A stretch of 64,000 bases of DNA from Apilactobacillus waqarii (GTDB lineage: Bacteria; Bacillota; Bacilli; Lactobacillales; Lactobacillaceae), in NCBI RefSeq assembly GCF_019061205.1, contig NZ_JAHQYH010000003.1, positions 165,492 through 229,491 of the forward strand, in the 5' to 3' direction. The notes under the pieces were generated by a model. That model was not told the DNA's origin, ran no database searches, and saw only the letters and a list, made by a program, of their open reading frames with translations. Shown in pieces: positions 1-8,850 of this stretch. The translations under genes and the position numbers were made by a program. Numbering within the stretch: the stretch's first letter is position 1; every line of letters starts with the position of its first letter.

Positions 1-83
1 TACCTGTTAGAGGTCAACACACAAAGAACAACGCCCGTACTCGTAAGGGTAAAAAAGTAACTATTGCTGGTAAGAAAAAATAA
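1..83 (+). CDS. rpsM: 30S ribosomal protein S13, C-terminal end (5' truncated by window)
   Basis: The window opens inside this gene. The frame ending at the TAA at 81-83 reads PVRGQHTKNNARTRKGKK followed by TIAGKKK, the classic basic C-terminal tail of S13, which contacts the P-site tRNA and 16S rRNA in the small-subunit head. Only the last 26 residues are visible. It is followed after 23 nt by rpsK, the standard order of the alpha operon in lactobacilli. Confidence 0.95.
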   Translation, partial: PVRGQHTKNNARTRKGKKVTIAGKKK

Positions 84-106
84 TAAATAAAGGAGGTTAG
101 TAAATC

Positions 107-496
107 ATGGTTCAAAAGAAAGGTTCTCGTAAGCGTAGAGTAAAGAAGAACATCGAATCTGGTGTTGCTCACATTCACTCTACTTTTAATAACACATTAG
201 TTATGATTACCGACATGCAAGGTAATGCAATTGCTTGGTCATCTGCTGGTGCTTTAGGATTCCGTGGAAGTCGTAAATCAACTCCATTTGCTGCCCAAAT
301 GGCTTCAGAAGCCGCTGCTAAGACAGCTATGGAACATGGTATGAAGACTGTTGAAGTTGCTGTTAAAGGTCCTGGTTCAGGTCGTGAATCAGCTATCCGT
401 GCACTTCAATCAACTGGTTTAGAAGTTGCTGCTATTCGTGATGTTACTCCAGTTCCACATAATGGATCTCGTCCTCCAAAGCGTCGTAGAGTTTAA
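107..496 (+). CDS. rpsK: 30S ribosomal protein S11
   Basis: Protein of 129 aa, full length for S11, which sits on the platform of the 30S subunit. Recognisable motifs are [12 protein letters not shown] near residues 18-29, [13 protein letters not shown] near 86-98 and the C-terminal [15 protein letters not shown] strong Shine-Dalgarno (AAAGGAGG, 90-97) lies before the ATG. It sits between rpsM and rpoA in the conserved cluster, and codon use is that of a highly expressed gene. Confidence 0.98.
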   Translation: MVQKKGSRKRRVKKNIESGVAHIHSTFNNTLVMITDMQGNAIAWSSAGALGFRGSRKSTPFAAQMASEAAAKTAMEHGMKTVEVAVKGPGSGRESAIRALQSTGLEVAAIRDVTPVPHNGSRPPKRRRV

Positions 497-569
497 TTTA
501 TTCTCATCTCTGTATGATGGACTAATTAATATTTAACTCAGAGCGTTTTGAAAGGGGTAGAAGATAAGA

Positions 570-1520
570 ATGATTGAATTTGAAAAACCTAATATTCATA
601 AGATTGATGAAACTGATAATTATGGAGAAGTTGTTGTTGAACCACTAGAACGTGGATACGGAACAACTCTTGGAAACTCGTTGCGTAGAATTTTACTTTC
701 ATCTTTACCTGGTGCAGCCGTAACTAGCATTCAAATTGATGATGTTTTACATGAATTTTCTACAGTACCTGGTGTTGTAGAAGACGTAACTCAAATTATT
801 TTAAATGTTAAGAAGATTTCATTGAAGTTGGATGCCGAAGATGGCGAAGACAAAGAAATGGAAATCAATGTTACAGGTCCAGCTCAAGTAACTGCTGGAG
901 ACATTCAGGCTGATGGTGATGTAACTGTCTTAAATCCAGACTTACACATCGCTACAGTTGCTGAAGGTTCTACATTCCACATGAGAATGACTGCAAACAA
1001 GGGTCGCGGATATGTTTCTGCTGATGAGAATAAGGCTCGTAATGATGGAATGCCAATCGGTGTCTTACCAGTTGATTCCATTTATACCCCAATCGAACGT
1101 GTTAATTATCAAGTTGAAAACGCACGTGTTGGTCAAAGATCTGACTTTGATAAGCTAACTCTTGACGTTTGGACTGATGGTTCCATCACTCCTAGTGAAG
1201 CAATTAGTTTAGCAGCCAAGATTCTAAACGACCATCTTGCTATGTTTGTTGATCTTACCGATGAAGCCAAGAACACTGAAGTTATGGTTGAAAAGGAAGA
1301 AACACACAAAGAAAAGATGCTTGAAATGACAATTGAAGAATTGGACTTATCAGTTCGTTCATACAACTGTTTGAAGCGTGCAGGAATCAACACTGTTCAA
1401 GAATTAACCAACAAAAGCGAAGCAGACATGATGAAGGTTCGTAACTTAGGACGTAAGTCACTTGTTGAAGTAAAGAATAAGTTAGAAGCCCTTGGATTGT
1501 CATTGCGTAAAGAAGATTAG
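570..1520 (+). CDS. rpoA: DNA-directed RNA polymerase subunit alpha
   Basis: Protein of 316 aa, typical length. The N-terminal domain (about 1-230) carries the assembly motifs [21 protein letters not shown] (residues 28-48) and the dimerisation/beta-contact region. An acidic linker follows, then the C-terminal domain with [16 protein letters not shown] and [14 protein letters not shown], which binds UP elements and activators. AAGGGG at 552-557 serves as ribosome binding site. The 73-nt gap after rpsK holds no clear terminator, so co-transcription with the ribosomal genes is likely. Confidence 0.98.
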   Translation: MIEFEKPNIHKIDETDNYGEVVVEPLERGYGTTLGNSLRRILLSSLPGAAVTSIQIDDVLHEFSTVPGVVEDVTQIILNVKKISLKLDAEDGEDKEMEINVTGPAQVTAGDIQADGDVTVLNPDLHIATVAEGSTFHMRMTANKGRGYVSADENKARNDGMPIGVLPVDSIYTPIERVNYQVENARVGQRSDFDKLTLDVWTDGSITPSEAISLAAKILNDHLAMFVDLTDEAKNTEVMVEKEETHKEKMLEMTIEELDLSVRSYNCLKRAGINTVQELTNKSEADMMKVRNLGRKSLVEVKNKLEALGLSLRKED

Positions 1521-1541
1521 TATAAAGGAGGATATCCATTT

Positions 1542-1925
1542 ATGAGTTACCGTAAATTACAACGTACTAGTGCACACCGTCGTTCATTACTACGTAACCT
1601 AACTACTGACTTGTTAGTAAACGGTGAAATTAAGACCACTGAAGCTCGTGCTAAAGAAGTACGCTCAACTGCTGAAAAGATGATTACTCTTGGTAAGCGT
1701 GGAGATCTTCATGCTCGTCGTCAAGCTGCAGCATTCCTACAAAACGTAGTTGCTGACGCTAAAGAAGATGGTGATGACGTAACTGTTACTACTGCATTAC
1801 AAAAGCTATTTGATGAAATTGCTCCTAAGTATGCAGAACGTAATGGTGGTTACACTCGTATTCTAAAGACTATGCCTCGTCGTGGTGACGGTGCATCAAT
1901 GGTTATTTTACAATTAGTTGATTAA
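1542..1925 (+). CDS. rplQ: 50S ribosomal protein L17
   Basis: Protein of 127 aa with the L17 signature ([20 protein letters not shown]) and the C-terminal [19 protein letters not shown]. Start chosen at the ATG behind a near-perfect AAAGGAGGAT (1523-1532). Last ribosomal gene of the cluster. Its 3' UTR holds the structured L17 downstream element listed separately, which in lactic acid bacteria is thought to act on this operon. Confidence 0.98.
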   Translation: MSYRKLQRTSAHRRSLLRNLTTDLLVNGEIKTTEARAKEVRSTAEKMITLGKRGDLHARRQAAAFLQNVVADAKEDGDDVTVTTALQKLFDEIAPKYAERNGGYTRILKTMPRRGDGASMVILQLVD

Positions 1926-1956
1926 TTAATCGTAAACTTAATTAAATAGTAACAAC

Positions 1957-2062
1957 AAATCACTAGGGCTATTGATATAAAGCGTTATGATGATGGGCAA
2001 GCCCCAAGTCTAGCTTGAATGGAGCTTTGCTTCGCATCAATAGCCTATTAGTGATTTTTTTA
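1957..2062 (+). ncRNA. L17 downstream element (L17DE-like structured 3' UTR with terminator)
   Basis: Immediately after rplQ a long stem closes about 60 nt. The AAATCACTA arm (1957-1965) pairs with TAGTGATTT (2049-2057), and GCTATTGAT (1968-1976) pairs with ATCAATAGC (2036-2044), with a small asymmetric loop between. Inside lie a GGGC/GCCC hairpin near 1995-2004 and other short stems. The distal arm runs into seven T residues, so the element can also terminate. Position, size and taxon match the described L17DE family of Lactobacillales. The match is from memory of that family, not a covariance search. Confidence 0.75.
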
Positions 2063-2089
2063 TACATAATTTTAAACGGGGTGAATGAA

Positions 2090-2929
2090 GTGTCTAGTAA
2101 GATTATCAATGTATCAAACCTAAAATTTAAATATACTGATTCAACCAACTTTGCTGTAAATGAATTATCCTTTGATATTAATGAAGGTGAATGGGTATCC
2201 ATTATCGGAAAAAACGGTAGTGGAAAATCAACACTAATTAGCTTACTAGATGGTTTATTAAAGGCCCAAAGTGGCAGTATCAGAGTTGATGGAATTGAAT
2301 TAAACGAAGATACTGTTAATGACATAAGGGATAGAATTGGAATTGTTTTCCAAGATCCTAACAACCAATTTGTGGCATCAACAGTTCAAGACGATATCGC
2401 ATTTGGTTTAGAAAACAGAAACATACCACAAGACAAGATGAAGACTGCCGTCGAAAAGGCATTAACCGACGTTGATATGCTGGACTATTCTGAAAAGGAC
2501 CCAACCAGATTATCAGGTGGACAAAAGCAACGTGTTGCCATTGCAGGGATTCTAGCCATGAATCCTAAGATTATTATCTTGGATGAAGCCACTAGCATGT
2601 TGGATCCAAAAGCAAAGTACTTAATAACAAATTTGATTAATGAGGTTAGAACAAAGTATAATCTAACTGTATTATCGATTTCACACGATATTAACGAAAT
2701 CGAAAAATCAGATCGTACGATTCTAATTCGTGACGGTAAGATGGTACTAGATACCACTCCACAAAAGCTATTCACTGAATTAGACAATGTCGAGGAATAT
2801 GGTTTGAAGCTACCATTCTCAGAACAATTACGTTTGAGATTGAAGGAAGAGGGCTTTGATATTTCTGATGACTATTTGAATGACGAGGAGATTGTAGAAT
2901 GGATAACGCAATATTATTCAAAAATGTAA
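2090..2929 (+). CDS. ecfA1: ECF transporter ATPase subunit A1
   Basis: ATP-binding subunit of the group II energy-coupling factor transporter, which powers several vitamin-specific S subunits. With a GTG start at 2090 it is 279 aa. Walker A is at 40-48 (GKNGSGKST), Q-loop QDPNNQF, signature LSGGQKQR near 142-149, and Walker B IIILDEAT. An upstream ATG at 2015 would start inside the L17DE stem and add a hydrophobic extension unlike EcfA. GGGGTG (2078-2083) seven nt before the GTG supports the shorter form. Its 3' end overlaps ecfA2 by 31 nt. Confidence 0.93.
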   Translation: MSSKIINVSNLKFKYTDSTNFAVNELSFDINEGEWVSIIGKNGSGKSTLISLLDGLLKAQSGSIRVDGIELNEDTVNDIRDRIGIVFQDPNNQFVASTVQDDIAFGLENRNIPQDKMKTAVEKALTDVDMLDYSEKDPTRLSGGQKQRVAIAGILAMNPKIIILDEATSMLDPKAKYLITNLINEVRTKYNLTVLSISHDINEIEKSDRTILIRDGKMVLDTTPQKLFTELDNVEEYGLKLPFSEQLRLRLKEEGFDISDDYLNDEEIVEWITQYYSKM

Positions 2930-3774
2930 GCCACGTATATCAAGAAAACACGCCATTAGAATTTCATGCTCTAGAAGATGTCTCATTGAAGATAAAGAGT
3001 GGTTCTTTTGTTTCAATTATTGGTAAGACTGGTAGTGGGAAATCGACATTGATTAAACACATTAATGCCTTATTAAAACCAACTAGTGGGAGTGTCACGA
3101 TTGGCGATAAGGAAATCACAAGTCATACCAATAACAAGCATCTAAAACCACTTCGTCAAAAGATTGGAATGGTCTTCCAGTTTCCAGAACAACAATTGTT
3201 TGCGGAAACAGTGGAGGAAGACATTGCATTTGGTCCAAGTAATTTTGGTGTGACCGGAGACGAATTAAACGATACTGTGATGCATGCAGCTGAATTGGTT
3301 CATTTAGACCACGACCTATTGAAGAAGTCACCATTTGATTTATCGGGTGGTCAAAAGAGAAGGGTAGCAATCGCTGGAGTCCTAGCAATGAACCCAGAAA
3401 TTCTTGTGTTGGATGAACCAACCGCTGGTTTAGATTTAGAGGGACAACAATACATTCTCGACTTAATTAGAAGACTTAATCGAGAAGAAAACATGACAAT
3501 CGTTTTAGTCAGTCACCAAATGGATGACGTCGCTAAGTACTCTGATCGAGTAGTCGTGATGAGTGGCGGTAAGGTTGTAAAAAAATGTTATCCGGACGAA
3601 CTATTCACTGATGTGGATTTCTTGAACAAGTATGATTTGCAAGTACCTGAGACTGTTAAGATTACCAAGGATTTGGCTGATAAAGGTGTAACACTAGATA
3701 AGTTATCTTTAGACGCGGACGAATTAATTAACGGCATCATTAATAAATTAAGGAATGAAGATAAGGATGAATAA
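2899..3774 (+). CDS. ecfA2: ECF transporter ATPase subunit A2
   Basis: Second ATPase of the ECF module, 291 aa, pairing with EcfA1 as a heterodimer under EcfT. Walker A is at 42-50 (GKTGSGKST), Q-loop FQFPEQQLF, signature LSGGQKRR near 149, Walker B ILVLDEPTAGLD, and H-loop SHQMDD. The ATG lies inside the end of ecfA1 behind GAGGAG (2885-2890), so translation is probably coupled. The stop overlaps the ecfT start region. Confidence 0.95.
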   Translation: MDNAILFKNVSHVYQENTPLEFHALEDVSLKIKSGSFVSIIGKTGSGKSTLIKHINALLKPTSGSVTIGDKEITSHTNNKHLKPLRQKIGMVFQFPEQQLFAETVEEDIAFGPSNFGVTGDELNDTVMHAAELVHLDHDLLKKSPFDLSGGQKRRVAIAGVLAMNPEILVLDEPTAGLDLEGQQYILDLIRRLNREENMTIVLVSHQMDDVAKYSDRVVVMSGGKVVKKCYPDELFTDVDFLNKYDLQVPETVKITKDLADKGVTLDKLSLDADELINGIINKLRNEDKDE

Positions 3775-4561
3775 CTTTATATTTGGAAGATACCTTCCTG
3801 GTAACTCACTAATTCATAAAATGAATCCAGCCGCCAAGATGTTAATAGCATTTGCCTATATCATCATGGTTTTCTTTGCCAACAATTTAATTACATACGT
3901 CGTGATGGCAACCACTGTTTTGTTATTCGTCTTGTTATCAAAGTGTCCTTTTGGATACTTCATCAAGGGATTAATGCCAATGCTGTGGGTGATTATCTTC
4001 ACAGTCATGATTCAGGTATTCTTTGGATCAGGTGGCCACGTTTACTTTTCATGGGGAATTGTTAAACTAACAAGTTATGGAATTTTAAACGCAGTCGTAT
4101 TAACGATTCGTTTTATGCTAATTATTGCGATGTCGACTGTGTTGACACTAACAACATCACCACTTGAAATTTCACAAGGTATTAGTGCGCTATTAAAGCC
4201 ACTAAAGCGATTTAAATTCCCAGTTGAAACTTTCTCTTTGATGATTTCAATCTCATTGAGATTTGTGCCAACCTTAACGGATGAAACTAAATTAATCATG
4301 GATGCACAACGTTCTCGTGGTGTCGACTTCGGTGATGGGGGATTAATCAAACGTGTTAAGGCGTTTGTCCCATTATTGATACCTTTGTTTGTCAGTGCAT
4401 TCAAGCATGCTGATGATTTAAGTATTGCGATGGAAGCAAGGGGATATCAAACTAACAAGGAACGTTCTCACTTCCATACATTTAAATGGAAACCAAATGA
4501 TTTTGTATGCATGCTATTAATTTTAGTCATGGCGATAGTTATATTTATATATAGGAGTTAG
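3767..4561 (+). CDS. ecfT: ECF transporter transmembrane subunit T
   Basis: Integral membrane scaffold that joins the two ATPases to interchangeable S subunits. At 264 aa it has several hydrophobic helices and the paired coupling motifs with Ala-Arg-Gly (AQRSRG near residue 182 and MEARGYQ near 222). Start at 3767 (MNNFIFGRYLPG) matches family N-termini. The ATG at 3755 is in frame, but its nearest SD would be only one nucleotide away. It overlaps ecfA2 by 8 nt and is followed closely by truA. Confidence 0.93.
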   Translation: MNNFIFGRYLPGNSLIHKMNPAAKMLIAFAYIIMVFFANNLITYVVMATTVLLFVLLSKCPFGYFIKGLMPMLWVIIFTVMIQVFFGSGGHVYFSWGIVKLTSYGILNAVVLTIRFMLIIAMSTVLTLTTSPLEISQGISALLKPLKRFKFPVETFSLMISISLRFVPTLTDETKLIMDAQRSRGVDFGDGGLIKRVKAFVPLLIPLFVSAFKHADDLSIAMEARGYQTNKERSHFHTFKWKPNDFVCMLLILVMAIVIFIYRS

Positions 4562-4570
4562 ATAATAGAA

Positions 4571-5371
4571 ATGTCATATCGTTATAAAATCACGATGGCT
4601 TATGATGGGACCGATTTTTACGGTTTTCAACGTCAGCCAAAGAAAAGAACCATCGAAGGAATATTAACCAAGATTGTTAATAAGATGGCCAAAAATCCGG
4701 AGCCAGCAATTACCGTTTATGGATCCGGTAGAACAGACGCAGGGGTTCATGCATTAGGACAGGTCGCTCATTTTGACTTTCCATACGACCTGCCTGAAGA
4801 AAACATGCTAAAGGCATTGAACAGCATGCTACCTTTGGATGTTCAAATTAAAAAGGTAGAAAAAGTTCCAAGTGACTTTCATGCTAGATACGATGTATCA
4901 GGGAAGCGATACATGTATCGAATGGATATGGGTGAATTCCGTAATCCATTCAAACGCAGGTATACAGCTCAATGGAGATTCCCGGTTGATATCGACAAGA
5001 TTAACATTGCGCTAAAAGACCTGATTGGTGAACATGACTTTACTAGTTTTGTTGCCTCAGGTTCATCAGCTAGAACCAATGTCAGAACCATCTACGAAGC
5101 AAAATGTCGAATTGATGAAAAAGAAAATGAATTGATATTCGAATTTTACGGTAATGGTTTCCTATATAACATGGTTAGAATCATGGTAGGGGTATTAGTT
5201 GAAATTGGTTCTGGTTCAAGGGATGTACATGATATTTTAAGACTATATGAAGTTAAGGATCGTACTGAAGCAAGAAGAACTGTTCCCGCTAGCGGACTGT
5301 ACTTAAAACATGTATACTATGAGGGAGATGATCCTGCTCATCCTACAAAACTACCTCATCATCAAAGATGA
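4571..5371 (+). CDS. truA: tRNA pseudouridine(38-40) synthase TruA
   Basis: Makes pseudouridine at positions 38-40 of the tRNA anticodon arm. At 266 aa it shows the catalytic-Asp motif [15 protein letters not shown] (Asp56) and the family motifs FTSF and YNMVRIMVG. It is the last gene of the ecfA1-ecfA2-ecfT-truA unit, 9 nt after ecfT. A promoter and leader for rplM begin just past its stop. Confidence 0.96.
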   Translation: MSYRYKITMAYDGTDFYGFQRQPKKRTIEGILTKIVNKMAKNPEPAITVYGSGRTDAGVHALGQVAHFDFPYDLPEENMLKALNSMLPLDVQIKKVEKVPSDFHARYDVSGKRYMYRMDMGEFRNPFKRRYTAQWRFPVDIDKINIALKDLIGEHDFTSFVASGSSARTNVRTIYEAKCRIDEKENELIFEFYGNGFLYNMVRIMVGVLVEIGSGSRDVHDILRLYEVKDRTEARRTVPASGLYLKHVYYEGDDPAHPTKLPHHQR

Positions 5372-5378
5372 TTTTAGG

Positions 5379-5407
5379 TTGACTTTATAATTAAAAAATT
5401 GTAGTAT
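5379..5407 (+). promoter_or_regulatory. Promoter of rplM-rpsI
   Basis: TTGACT (5379-5384), a 17-nt spacer, then TAGTAT (5402-5407). It sits in the truA-rplM gap and precedes a structured leader, giving an untranslated region of roughly 80 nt. Confidence 0.7.
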
Positions 5408-5409
5408 AA

Positions 5410-5482
5410 AGCATGGTATTGTTTGCCCCACAATAAGCCCCGGAAACTTATATTGGTGTCGAACAAACACAGAAACATGGAG
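5410..5482 (+). ncRNA. L13 leader-like 5' UTR structure
   Basis: Between the promoter and rplM, GTTTG (5421-5425) can pair with CAAAC (5464-5468). An inner CAATAAG (5431-5437) can pair with CTTATATTG (5448-5456). Firmicutes rplM genes commonly carry an autoregulatory L13 leader at this place. The identification rests on position and these stems only. Confidence 0.55.
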
Positions 5483-5492
5483 GAAGATTAAA

Positions 5493-5936
5493 GTGCGTAC
5501 AACATATATGGCAAAACCAGGTGAAGTAGAACGCAAGTGGTACATCATTGACGCAACTGATATCAGTTTAGGTCGTCTATCAACTGTCGTTGCTTCTATT
5601 TTACGAGGAAAAAACAAGCCAACATTTACACCTCATGTAGATACTGGCGATAACGTTATTGTTATTAATGCTTCAAAAGTTGCATTAACAGGTCGTAAAG
5701 CTAGCGATAAGCTATACTCCCACCACACAGGTTATTTAGGTGGTCTAAAACAAAAAACTGCTGGTCAAATGTTAAATGATACTCCAGACAAGTTAGTTGA
5801 AACATCAGTTAAAGGTATGCTACCAAGTGGTACATTAGCTCACAAGCAATTACTACACTTACACGTATACGCTGATGCTAACCATGCTCACGAAGCACAA
5901 AACCCTGAAGTATTAGACATTAATAACCTAATTTAA
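5493..5936 (+). CDS. rplM: 50S ribosomal protein L13
   Basis: Protein of 147 aa, one of the first proteins to assemble on 23S rRNA. Family motifs are [33 protein letters not shown] and the GMLPSG turn near residue 109. The GTG start at 5493 follows GGAGGAAG (5479-5486). Co-transcribed with rpsI, 13 nt downstream. Confidence 0.97.
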   Translation: MRTTYMAKPGEVERKWYIIDATDISLGRLSTVVASILRGKNKPTFTPHVDTGDNVIVINASKVALTGRKASDKLYSHHTGYLGGLKQKTAGQMLNDTPDKLVETSVKGMLPSGTLAHKQLLHLHVYADANHAHEAQNPEVLDINNLI

Positions 5937-5949
5937 GGAGGAAACTTAA

Positions 5950-6342
5950 TTGGCTCAAGTACAATATCGCGGCACAGGCCGTCGTAAAGACTCAGTAGCC
6001 CGAGTAATTTTAGTACCCGGTACTGGTAAAGTTGTTATGAACAAAAAGGATATTGAAGATTACATTCCATTCCCTAACTTAAGAGCAGTGGTAATGCAAC
6101 CATTCAATGTTACTGAAACATCAGGTAACTACGATGCTTTAATCAATGTTAACGGTGGTGGTTTCTCAGGACAAGCTGGTGCAGCTCGTCACGGAATCGC
6201 TCGTGCATTGCTAGAAGTAGATCCTGACTTCCGTGCTTCATTAAAGAGTGCCGGTTTATTAACTCGTGACGCTCGTATGAAAGAACGTAAGAAACCAGGT
6301 CTTAAGAAAGCTCGTAAAGCTGGTCAATTCTCAAAACGTTAA
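5950..6342 (+). CDS. rpsI: 30S ribosomal protein S9
   Basis: Protein of 130 aa with the S9 motifs [14 protein letters not shown] and [19 protein letters not shown]. Its basic tail ends [12 protein letters not shown] and reaches the P-site tRNA. It uses a TTG start at 5950 behind AAGGAGGA (5936-5943). End of the rplM-rpsI unit, closed by a strong terminator. Confidence 0.97.
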   Translation: MAQVQYRGTGRRKDSVARVILVPGTGKVVMNKKDIEDYIPFPNLRAVVMQPFNVTETSGNYDALINVNGGGFSGQAGAARHGIARALLEVDPDFRASLKSAGLLTRDARMKERKKPGLKKARKAGQFSKR

Positions 6343-6368
6343 GATACACTTATCTTTCTGTTTTCAAA

Positions 6369-6397
6369 AGGACTTCCCGTGTGGAAGTTCTTTTTTT
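6369..6397 (+). terminator. Terminator after rpsI
   Basis: GGACTTCC (6370-6377), 5-nt loop, GGAAGTTC (6383-6390), then seven T residues. Confidence 0.9.
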
Positions 6398-6482
6398 ATA
6401 CATAAGTGGACTTATTAATTAAAATAGTGTTTAATATTCAATGTCGTTTTATATGAAAGTAAAAAATCTCAAAGAGGAGATG

Positions 6483-7082
6483 ATGATCATTAGAAATAAG
6501 GCATACAAGATGAACATCTTATCCGTGTTTATCGCAATAATTATCATACAAACAAGTATTCCTGGATTGGGAAACATTCCAATTGGGCCACTTAGCGTTA
6601 CTATTATTCCAATTACAGTTGTACTAGCTGCGATTCTTCTTGGAACCAAAGATGGAGCAATTGTTGGTGGTATTTGGGGATTAATCACCTTTATCCGAGC
6701 ATTCTGGTGGCCAACTAGTCCGTTAGCAATTTACGTATTTACTAACCCAATAGTTTCTATTCTACCTAGAATCTTGGTTGGATTAGTGGCAGGACTTATT
6801 TTTACGCATCTATACAAGCCTAACAAGCCATATCGTATGTACATGGCAATCACTGGATTTGTTAGTTCACTAGTTAACACAGTCGTGTTATTAGGCTTGG
6901 TCTATGTATTCTATCGTGGGGATGCATTTAACATTTATCACATTAACGTTGATCAACTACTACCATACTTATTATTTGTAGCTGCAACTAATGGTTTAAT
7001 TGAAGCAATTCTATCAGCAGCATTGGTACCGGTAATTGGTTCACCATTATTAAGAATACGAAAAAAAAGCACCGATGACTAA
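6483..7082 (+). CDS. ECF transporter substrate-binding (S) subunit, possibly pantothenate type
   Basis: About 199 aa, nearly all hydrophobic, with six probable membrane helices. The IGPLSVTIIPITVVLAAILLG and FWWPTSPLAIYV segments resemble ECF S components that capture a vitamin and dock on the EcfA1A2T module encoded 2 kb upstream. GAGGAG (6474-6479) favours a start at one of the paired ATGs 6480/6483; an in-frame ATG at 6441 lacks an SD. PanT (pantothenate) is my best guess for the substrate, but no binding residue proves it. No riboswitch is visible upstream. It stands alone between two terminators. Confidence 0.75.
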   Translation: MIIRNKAYKMNILSVFIAIIIIQTSIPGLGNIPIGPLSVTIIPITVVLAAILLGTKDGAIVGGIWGLITFIRAFWWPTSPLAIYVFTNPIVSILPRILVGLVAGLIFTHLYKPNKPYRMYMAITGFVSSLVNTVVLLGLVYVFYRGDAFNIYHINVDQLLPYLLFVAATNGLIEAILSAALVPVIGSPLLRIRKKSTDD

Positions 7083-7100
7083 TGTCATCAGTGCTTTTTT
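7068..7100. terminator. Bidirectional terminator
   Basis: AGCAC-GATGAC (7068-7079) pairs with GTCATC-GTGCT (7084-7095). A-run on the left and T-run on the right serve the convergent S-subunit and DUF2187-like genes. The S-subunit stop codon lies in the loop. Confidence 0.9.
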
Positions 7101-7101
7101 A

Positions 7102-7386
7102 TTATTTTTCTTCGTCTTCAGTGGCTTCACTATCTTTGTTTTTACCCTTGGAGTTGTGAGGTCCTTCTTTAACCATGGTGATATTCTTGTTGTTAATAAC
7201 AATCTTTCCGTGGTATTTGTCCTCTAATGCAGGATCGGTAGTTTGAAAACCAATCATGTATGAGTTGTTGTATCCTTTTTCAATGATTCCTTGGAATTTC
7301 TTCTTTTCTAGCATGAATGATACTTGATCACCAATATCAAAAGGTGATTTGTCATTGCTTGTTAATTTATCTTTTACCAAAAGCAT
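7102..7386 (-). CDS. DUF2187-like (KOW/SH3-type) small protein
   Basis: 94 aa. Residues about 17-75 (IGDQVSFMLEKKKFQGIIEKGY ... GKIVINNKNITMVKEG) look like the DUF2187/YkvS small beta-barrel found in Firmicutes, whose function is not known. A charged low-complexity tail (KGKNKDSEATEDEEK) follows. The ATG follows AGGAG at 4 nt on the minus strand. It is a lone gene convergent with the S subunit. I have only pattern-level evidence for the family. Confidence 0.6.
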   Translation of the reverse strand: MLLVKDKLTSNDKSPFDIGDQVSFMLEKKKFQGIIEKGYNNSYMIGFQTTDPALEDKYHGKIVINNKNITMVKEGPHNSKGKNKDSEATEDEEK

Positions 7387-7519
7387 ACATCTCCTAACTT
7401 ATACCTTAAAATTACAGAAAAATGAGTCATTTGTCAATTAAACAATATTTAAGTTAAAATTTGATTTTCTTTTTTTTAGTGAATAGTTTAGAATATTAAA
7501 TAATATAAGGAGAGATTCT

Positions 7520-8188
7520 GTGAGTAAAAGAAGATATCGAAAAAGAAGAAAGAAGAAAACATCTAACTTTGGATGTCTTATTTTTATTTTAATCGTTGGA
7601 GTGCTGTTATTCGCAGGCGGAATGAAGATATTTGATCGCATTTACACGTATGATTCATATACACAACAGAATGTGTTAAAGAAGCATCGCAAGTTTATCA
7701 ATGCCTTATTACCGGCCGCAAATGATGTGCAAAGACGTTACAACATCCTAGTTAGTATCAGTCTGGCCCAAGCAATCCTTGAGTCAAACTGGGGAACTAG
7801 TCAATTATCTAGTCAATATAATAACTTATACGGTGTTAAAGCGTCTGGAAACCAGCCATCGGTGAATCTTTCTACCCAAGAGTTCGTAAACGGCCAATTT
7901 ATCACCATCACAGGTCGTTTTAGAGTATATAACAGTTGGTCCGAGTCAGTCGAAAGCCACGCGTTATTGCTCGTAAATGGGACTGATTGGAACCCAAATC
8001 AGTATAAGGATGTAATTGATTCAGATAATTACGTTGCTGCTGCTAAGGGGCTACAAGTTGACGGATATGCGACAGATCCAACATATCGCAATAAGATTAT
8101 TGAAATTATCCGTAAGTACAAGCTATATCAATATGATAAACAAACTACCACTACAGGAGGAACATCAAATGAAACTACTGGAAGATAA
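7520..8188 (+). CDS. Membrane-anchored GH73 glucosaminidase (LytG-like)
   Basis: 222 aa peptidoglycan hydrolase. A very basic N-terminus (residues 2-14) precedes one membrane helix (about 18-35), so the enzyme is anchored outside the membrane. The GH73 domain (about 55-205) has [15 protein letters not shown], with Glu near 90 as the probable catalytic acid, then [26 protein letters not shown] and the [12 protein letters not shown] motif. GTG start at 7520 behind AAGGAGAG (7508-7515). The 3' end overlaps the start of xpt by 20 nt, so the two are co-transcribed. Confidence 0.88.
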   Translation: MSKRRYRKRRKKKTSNFGCLIFILIVGVLLFAGGMKIFDRIYTYDSYTQQNVLKKHRKFINALLPAANDVQRRYNILVSISLAQAILESNWGTSQLSSQYNNLYGVKASGNQPSVNLSTQEFVNGQFITITGRFRVYNSWSESVESHALLLVNGTDWNPNQYKDVIDSDNYVAAAKGLQVDGYATDPTYRNKIIEIIRKYKLYQYDKQTTTTGGTSNETTGR

Positions 8189-8744
8189 GATTAAAGAAGT
8201 CGGACGTGTACTACCAGGGGATGTATTAAAAGTTGATGCATTTCTAAACCATCAGGTTGATCCTAAGTTGATGGCTGAAATGGGTAAGGAATTTGCCAGA
8301 CTATTTAAGGACGACAACATTACTAGAATCGTAACTGTCGAATCTTCTGGAATTGCTCCTGCAGTAATGGCTGGATTGTACATGGATGTACCAGTTGTCT
8401 TTGCTAGAAAACACAAAAGTTTAACACTAACAAATGACGTATATACTAGTGAGGTATATTCATACACTAAACAAACCAGCAACCAAATTAGTATCGATAA
8501 AAGATTTATTCAACCAAATGACCGTTTACTAATCATTGATGATTTCTTAGCCAATGGCCAAGCCGTTCAAGGATTATTGGATGTAGCTAAGCAAGCTAAT
8601 GTATCAGTTAATGGAATTGGTATCGTAATTGAAAAGTCATACCAAAAGGGCCACGAGTTGATTGAAAAGACAGGGATTCATCTAGAATCACTTGCGAAAA
8701 TTAAATCACTAGATAACGACAAAGTCACTTTTGTAGAAGATTAA
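8169..8744 (+). CDS. xpt: Xanthine phosphoribosyltransferase
   Basis: Converts xanthine and PRPP to XMP in purine salvage. With the ATG at 8169 it is 191 aa, family length, beginning [29 protein letters not shown]. The PRPP loop is [11 protein letters not shown] near residues 122-132. CAGGAGGA (8155-8162) sits inside the preceding gene and decides this start. A longer reading from 8016 would be a frame shadow of the glucosaminidase. No purine riboswitch precedes it because it shares the glucosaminidase transcript. Confidence 0.93.
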   Translation: MKLLEDKIKEVGRVLPGDVLKVDAFLNHQVDPKLMAEMGKEFARLFKDDNITRIVTVESSGIAPAVMAGLYMDVPVVFARKHKSLTLTNDVYTSEVYSYTKQTSNQISIDKRFIQPNDRLLIIDDFLANGQAVQGLLDVAKQANVSVNGIGIVIEKSYQKGHELIEKTGIHLESLAKIKSLDNDKVTFVED

Positions 8745-8748
8745 AAAG

Positions 8749-8774
8749 CGTCGGCATAATTTGCCGACTTTTTT
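8749..8774 (+). terminator. Terminator after xpt
   Basis: GTCGGCA (8750-8756), short loop, TGCCGAC (8762-8768), then six T residues. Confidence 0.9.
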
Positions 8775-8805
8775 ATTTGGTGCTAAATGAAAATATGCCC
8801 AGCTA

Positions 8806-8814
8806 TGATATAAT
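8806..8814 (+). promoter_or_regulatory. Extended -10 promoter of the pcrA unit
   Basis: TGA-TATAAT (8806-8814) is a perfect extended -10. The -35 region (about 8786-8791) is weak. A transcript would begin near 8821, shortly before the pcrA SD. Confidence 0.65.
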
Positions 8815-8850
8815 TAAGCTATATATAAATTTGAGAGGATTGTGTTTTTT

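Noticed and set aside
2015..2089. Longer ecfA1 starting at an ATG at 2015
   Set aside because: It lies inside the L17DE stem, has no SD, and adds a hydrophobic leader foreign to EcfA. GTG 2090 has a good SD.
4075..4404. Minus-strand frame inside ecfT
   Set aside because: Overlaps a conserved membrane protein fully; product has no family pattern.
6398..6480. Riboswitch ahead of the ECF S subunit
   Set aside because: Only about 80 AT-rich nt with no stable stem or known aptamer motif.
8016..8168. N-terminal extension of xpt
   Set aside because: Would duplicate glucosaminidase coding sequence in another frame; the real start has a strong SD at 8155-8162.
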